DNA of 64,000 bases from Otis tarda (Eukaryota > Chordata > Aves > Otidiformes > Otididae). The stretch covers positions 26,897,001-26,961,000 of the forward strand of contig CM048552.1 in NCBI GenBank assembly GCA_026413225.1, given 5' to 3'. Below, in pieces: positions 58,703 to 64,000 of the stretch (the stretch's first letter is position 1; every line of letters begins with the position of its first letter). The position numbers were made by a program, and so were the translations under genes. Under the pieces are notes generated by a model. The model made no database searches and was not told the origin of the DNA. It was given only the letters and a program-made list of their open reading frames with translations.

Positions 58703-61208
58703 TTGTAGGAGGAAAACCTCAGTGTATACCTTCTGAGATCTCTGATTAAAATATTCAACAGCCTTGATTTTAAGTGTAATGCTTTACTACTTTTCTTGCT
58801 GTGTGTCTTTGTCAGAATTACTCATCTTTTGCCTTCATAATGAAAAGAGGGAATCTGCAATAATTTCTGATGTTTGAAAGCAAAACCAGCCAGCTCACTA
58901 TTCTAATTGGATTCTGAACTGACCAGCAGAAATCATGATCTGTTCTTGTTCTCTGGAGGAGCTGCTTGGAGGTGTGCACATGTCACAGAAATGAGTGTTC
59001 CCTCATCTTATAGTAGCTTCTGGCTGTAACTGGCACAACTATGAAAGAGAGCATTTGGTCTATTTGCAAAGGGAGCAATTTCACACAGTCTGTGGATGCT
59101 GCCAAGAAATACTTCACTTTTAGAATGCCAACACAAATCTGAAGGTCACTGAGCAAGTGCTCATGCAGTTCAAATAATTAATTATTTGGATCAAAGATCA
59201 TAAAATAAGTGTATAAGCAAGCAAATGCAACCTCTCTATCTAAACAAACATATGATGGCTTTAAACATATTATTAGAAACACTGAAATATTATTAAATTA
59301 CATCAAATGTAGATTAATATAGAAAAATACAGATAAAAACAGTAGCTGCATAATGCTCAATATATTTGATAAGCAAAGAAACATAATACCATCTTGTTTA
59401 TAGACTTTTTTTTTTCAATCTCAGATTTTGTGCAACATTGGTCAATATCTTATTTTTGGTTTTTTTTCAGCTTGTGGAGGAGATAGCCTTTCCTGCTGAA
59501 GTTTCCCTGGAAGTAATGCCAGTAGGAATAATAATTTGATTATTCAAAGATGTTTTTTTTCACTTCAGTCTTCATAATGAAAAATTGCTTAAGGGGGTGA
59601 TCCAGAAAACATAAATAACAAGTAATTTTGTGCAAACACAGCATTTATACTTTCTGCAAAAAGTAAATACTAACTTATGGCAGACACATTTTAATATTGT
59701 TCTAATATCTTCTAATTTTTTTTTTTCAAGAATATTAGACTTTTAGTAACTTTATTCTGACACAGAGTAAGACAGAATATTTTTGGGAGACGAAGATTAA
59801 AAAATATAGATTGCATTTAAACAAAAAACTAAATGCTGATTATGGATGTTGATTAGATATAATGAATGACATACATGAGCAAAAAAAATTTCTAGTAATA
59901 GACTGTGCAAGGCAGGATGAAGATTGAATATTGAGGGCAGTAAAGGAGAGTCTAAGGCCTAAGCTTTGTTGTATCTCTGCTTTGGTATTTCTTTCTTTAC
60001 ACTGTTTTTCCAGCTGATACATCTGTTTAACTGCAAACAGCTGCTGGCATGATAACAGGTTTAGCCGCAGTTTACCAGTGCAATGGCAAGTGCTGATACC
60101 CTTCACCTCAGTAATCAACATAGCCTTGTTCAAATGAACTTTCAATGATTTTGGGGTTTGATTGTTTTAAGAAGTCACAACATGATTTATGAAAATCACA
60201 AATTGTCGTTAAAAAGTTTCACAATATTCAAAGAGCTTCTTATGTCAGTCTCATTCCCTATCTTTTTCACACACTGCATTATTTGAAAGCAATTAATGTA
60301 CTTAACACTGACAACATGCTTGTCCTCTTGTTCCTTTTTTTCTTCCTTTAGGAGGGGATATGTGTTTGAGAGAGAGAGAGATACACAATAAGTCACAATC
60401 CTGATATAATTAATATTTATTTTATTCTGAAAAGACGAAGCAAATATCTGAAAATACTTTACATTACAGAACTGCCACATAATACATTACAACTGAATTC
60501 ACATCATAAATGTAGTAATTCCTTTTACTACTTTAAAGTTATTTAACTCTCTATCATCTACTCTTTATTGCAAAGAAGACATTTTCTCCCAATGGGCCAA
60601 ATGGGATCTTTGAGGGTAAGCCACCTATCTGTAGCCTGGTTACTGCTGATACAGTAGTTACTGCATTTATTGTGCATGGATGTTATAGAAGGGCAGTTGC
60701 TTAACACAGTGACTGGTTACACAAAAGGTCAAATTACAAACTTAAAAGCACATGTCATTTCCATTGACTTAATTTATTGGAAAAATTTGTTCCACAATCC
60801 TTTCTCTTAATTACCTTAAGAGTCTCATTTAATTTACAAATATTCAAAGGTATTGTGCTGTCTTGTAGGTCATTGTCACACTGTGCTTATGTGGTAGTGA
60901 CCTTAGCAATGCTTAGGTAGAATCACTTTCCAAATGAATGCATTTCATGACAGACAGGCTAATACAAAAGAATAAGGTCGCTATAGAAATTTCAATTTAG
61001 ACTATGAGTTTCATAAAGTAGAGCTTATAAAGTGGAGCTGATTGGAGATGACCATCTGGGCCACTAACAGGTAGTATCAACCAACAGTGAAGGAAGTAAA
61101 TTACTGTTCAGTCTATATTTCTGGACCTAAGCAGGGCAAGAATGATATAACTGTACAGTCTGTATTGAAAGTCCACTGCCAGAACTGGAGTAGGGATGTC
61201 TGGGAAAA

Positions 61209-61228
61209 TTTTTTTTTTTTTTTTTTTT
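61209..61228. repeat. Poly-T run (20 T)
   Basis: Uninterrupted T20 after GGGAAAA. No retrocopy structure is visible on either side. Confidence 0.9.
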
Positions 61229-62572
61229 ACAGGGGTCAGACAATAGAATTTTGTTTCTGGAAATTGTGCTTATGTGTTGACTGACTGTGGTATACATTCA
61301 GTCCTGGATGAGACAGGTATCCAAGAAAAAAGTTAATTTATTCGAGGTATGTCAAAAAATGAAATGTATTAACATTGGTTTTTTTCAGAGTTCCTTTTCA
61401 GAGTTTTATAGTATTGTTATTATAAATTGTGTTCATTTGCTTGGTCCAGCAATTAAGAGATTCAGAAAATTCCAAATATTCCTCCCCAGTGGATGTGGTA
61501 GAATATATTAAATTTTGCATTGTAACTAGTGGTTGTGAGCTTTCTGCTGTAATTGTTTTCCTAATAACATTTGCAAAAAACACAGTTTGGAATTGTGGTT
61601 ATGAAGTATTCTCAATTCTCATTAAATCTGTGTATGAAAATAAAAAAAAACCAAAACACCTCAAGATAGGAGTTTAAAATGTCAATTCAAGAAATAGAGT
61701 AACAACACTTTCATTACCAAGCTCAAGTGCAGACTAGAAAAAGCGTAAAAGACAGTACAGTCCGCAACAAAGGTACGCCAAGAGATTGTGTCAAAGCATA
61801 CACTACGTTCATGCAGTATGGCCTGATTTGCTTAGCGCTCTACCTGCATTTTGCTATCAATGCTGCCGCTGTAGTCTCTGTTACGTGTTTTGTAAGGAAA
61901 ACAAGGGGTAAAATTGGGAAGGTGTTAATAAGCACTTTCAGCACTGGATCTATTCTGTCTCGAATTCACAAGACTGCAAACACACAGTCCAGTGTTATTG
62001 TGAATTCCTGAGTCACATTCAAAGTGTGTTCCCACCCAGGCTGCTCACGCCTGCCTGGGTTTATTTGCCATGTAAGTGATTTTATAAAGAATATAATCTA
62101 GGTAAGGAAGCAGAGCAAGTAGAAGGGTGGGGGTCAACAGTTTTGCTGATAAACACAGCAAGTTTATATTTAATATAATTTTTGTAGCCCAGCCAGCTAC
62201 CTTTCCTTTTCTAAGGTGGAATGCATAAGACAGCTTCAGAGGCAGCACCATCTCTCAGTGTAATAAATCTCTTTCTTCATTTTTTCAGAGACCCTGGAGG
62301 AATAAAAATCTTGAAATATACTCTTTCGTCCCTTTAAAATCTAGAGTTCAGATCCTTCTTGTTGTTGAATTCACTATCTCTTGTTTAGGGGTGCACTCAT
62401 TTAGTATGGTCTTATCATCTCAGTTTAGCATGTCTGCATTCCCAGAGGCCAGTTCAGTGATTTTATTTCTAATCTATTCTTCGCTCCAGAAGCCTTCATC
62501 TTTGAAAACTAACTGGTGTCATTCCTTTGCTGCTTCAGGATCAACTCTAGCTAAGCCTATGGCACTACAGCC

Positions 62573-62601
62573 TTATATATATATATATATGTATATATAC
62601 A
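62573..62601. repeat. (TA)n microsatellite
   Basis: TATATATA... with one GT interruption, followed by ACACAG. Confidence 0.92.
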
Positions 62602-63597
62602 CAGTGCTATAGGGAAGTCATCATGAAGACATTGTTATGAATATACATTCAAGTAGAAAAACAAATAATTTGGTTTGTTTTCTTTTGCCTTACACTTTGA
62701 AGGTTTTGAGTCTGTCTAGCTGAGTTGTTATACTTTCTTGCACACACTATAATTACGTCGTTCGATATGTGGTAGAAAAAGTAGAAGACAGCTGGATGTG
62801 TTTAGTAAGATATGCAAATTTGTTTAACCTTGCAACTGACATAGAAAAGAAATAAGACTTTTTGCATTCTTGCAGATGAATGTTTGGGTTTTGTTTTGTT
62901 TTCTAAATTGACTGAATTTGTCCAGCTGAGTGGAAAATAAATGCATAGAGAGAGAGTGGATGTCTTTCTCAAAAGTAAACCACTCCCTGTGGCTCTGATA
63001 CATGTAATTTTTGGCTAAACAGCACCAAATATCTGGAGATTCAGATAAAATTGTCTGTCTGTCCTCTATGAAGTAATAGCCACTATTTCATCCCCTACAG
63101 AATTCTAATCTGGCAATTTCTTAAAAGATAATTTCTTACTGCAGCTAACCTGTGCAAAGACTGATCAATATCTAACTATGCAGTTGATAAACCAAAATTC
63201 AGGCAGCATATGAAATGTTCAGGGAAGTATTTTATTGGTGATAAATCAATGAAATGAAAGTAAGCAGAATACTATTTCTCCTTAAACAGTATCAAAAGCA
63301 GTGACTTTTTTCTTGCACAGCTTTAAAAAAGAACTTTTGATTGTCTTACTTTTCTATTTCTCCAGTAGACTTTTTTAGGAAACCACAGAGCTCAGGTGTT
63401 TGTTTTTTTTTTTTTTTTGAAAGCTAAATTTCTGGAACCGCAAATTTCATGCTTGTACTTTCCCATTAATTTCAGCAATGTTGCTTCTGCCACGTCCTTG
63501 CAAATAACATCTTAGTCTTTTAAAGTTTGTTGGAAGGTATTAGGAAAGGTTTTGGGCTTCACAGCATGTAGTACTACATAAGTTTTTTGCCCTGTGA

Positions 63598-64000
63598 ATC
63601 ATAGAATGATTTGGGTTGGAAGGGACCTTTAAAGGTCATCTAGTCCAACCCCCCTGCAGTGAGCAGCGACATCTCCAACCAGATCAGGTTGCTCAGAGCC
63701 CCATCCAACCTGGCCTTAAATGTTTCCAGGGATGGGACATCTACCACCTCTCTGGGCAACCTGTTCCAGTGTTCTACAACTCGCATTGTAAAAATTTTTT
63801 TCCTAATACCCAATCTAAATCTACCTCCCTCTATTTTAAAACCATTACCCCTCGTCCTACTGCTACAGGCAGGCCCTGCTAAAAAGTTTCTCCCCATCTT
63901 TCTTATTGGCACCCTTTAAGTACTGAAAGGCCACTATAAGGTCACCCTGGAGCCTCCTTTTCTCCAAGCTGAACAGACCCAACTCTCTCAGCCTTTCTTC
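63598..64000 (-). mobile_element. CR1 LINE, 3' end, continues past window
   Basis: Minus-strand CR1 beginning (3' end) with AATCATAGAATGATTTGGGT. It shows little divergence from the general CR1 3' UTR and ORF2 C-terminus, and runs without a break to the right edge, so its 5' end is unseen. A minus-strand frame (63640-63912, 90 codons) is the ORF2 C-terminus ('RTRGNGFKIE', '[17 protein letters not shown]'), open here; the plus-strand frames are shadows. Confidence 0.95.

Larger units (their letters stand above)
58703..63597. other. 4.9 kb of AT-rich unique sequence, no gene seen
   Basis: No exon or repeat family identified. Contains short simple repeats (AG run near 60370, T runs at 61209 and 63403, TA run at 62573). 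A CpG-containing segment at 61740-61965 stands out (see findings). Confidence 0.45.

Noticed and set aside
58333-58758. Long opposite-strand open frames of 141 and 124 codons
   Set aside because: They translate only the GGAA simple repeat into four-residue periodic peptides; no start context or flanking coding sequence.
1-64000. CRISPR arrays, bacterial operons, ribosome binding sites, tRNA or rRNA genes
   Set aside because: The sequence is vertebrate repeat-rich DNA. No regularly spaced direct repeats, cloverleaf-forming sequences or rRNA-like segments were noticed.

Overview
This window looks like a gene-poor, AT-rich stretch of a bird genome, either intergenic or inside a very large intron. 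The bird assignment rests on the repeats. There are several CR1 LINE copies ending in the characteristic ATTCTATGAT-type 3' tail. There are also three kinds of endogenous-retrovirus LTR whose texture (A/T-rich U3 with ATT arrays, CTCCAG/GGGCTGCAG tandem repeats) I recognise from neognath birds. No bacterial signature, no CRISPR array, no rRNA or tRNA gene and no convincing host protein-coding exon was found. Nearly all the longer open frames are shadows of retrotransposons or of simple repeats.

Layout. 1-10 kb: unique AT-rich sequence with one 5'-truncated CR1 (708-1735, minus). 10-17.5 kb: a repeat-dense block with a short CR1 3' end fused to an AAGG microsatellite (10.1-10.4 kb), a solo LTR of group B (10683-11276, minus), a 2.7-kb CR1 carrying most of a decayed ORF2 (about 14290-17025, plus) and a second CR1 3' end 72 bp further on. 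17.5-30 kb: unique sequence with one group C LTR (21595-22540, minus) and a very old CR1 trace near 22.9 kb. 30-35 kb: a CR1 (29948-30633, minus), then a group A solo LTR (34571-35339, plus) with a perfect CTCCC target duplication. 39.3-43.7 kb: a group B LTR split by a CR1 of a different subfamily that still has an open reverse-transcriptase core (242 codons), plus a separate 5' LTR fragment. 48.2-48.9 kb: a second group A solo LTR, with a CAGTT duplication. 49-57 kb: old CR1 traces and a group C solo LTR (54553-55671, minus) with a CCAAT duplication. 58.4-58.7 kb: a long GGAA/AAGG array. 63.6 kb to the end: a CR1 running off the window.

How it fits together. The window records layered retrotransposition: very old CR1 traces (49.2, 52.8, 56.3 kb), LTR insertion, then a younger CR1 jumping into one of those LTRs. 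All LTRs are solo or fragmentary; no gag, pol or env region was seen. The most unusual items are: (1) two CR1 copies 29 kb apart that seem to share sequence beyond their 3' ends; (2) an 11-bp minisatellite expansion just downstream of the TATA-like box of one group A LTR; (3) a sense-strand repeat frame inside the group C LTRs; (4) a CpG-retaining island near 61.8 kb that no repeat explains. I did not find evidence for a new biological system.
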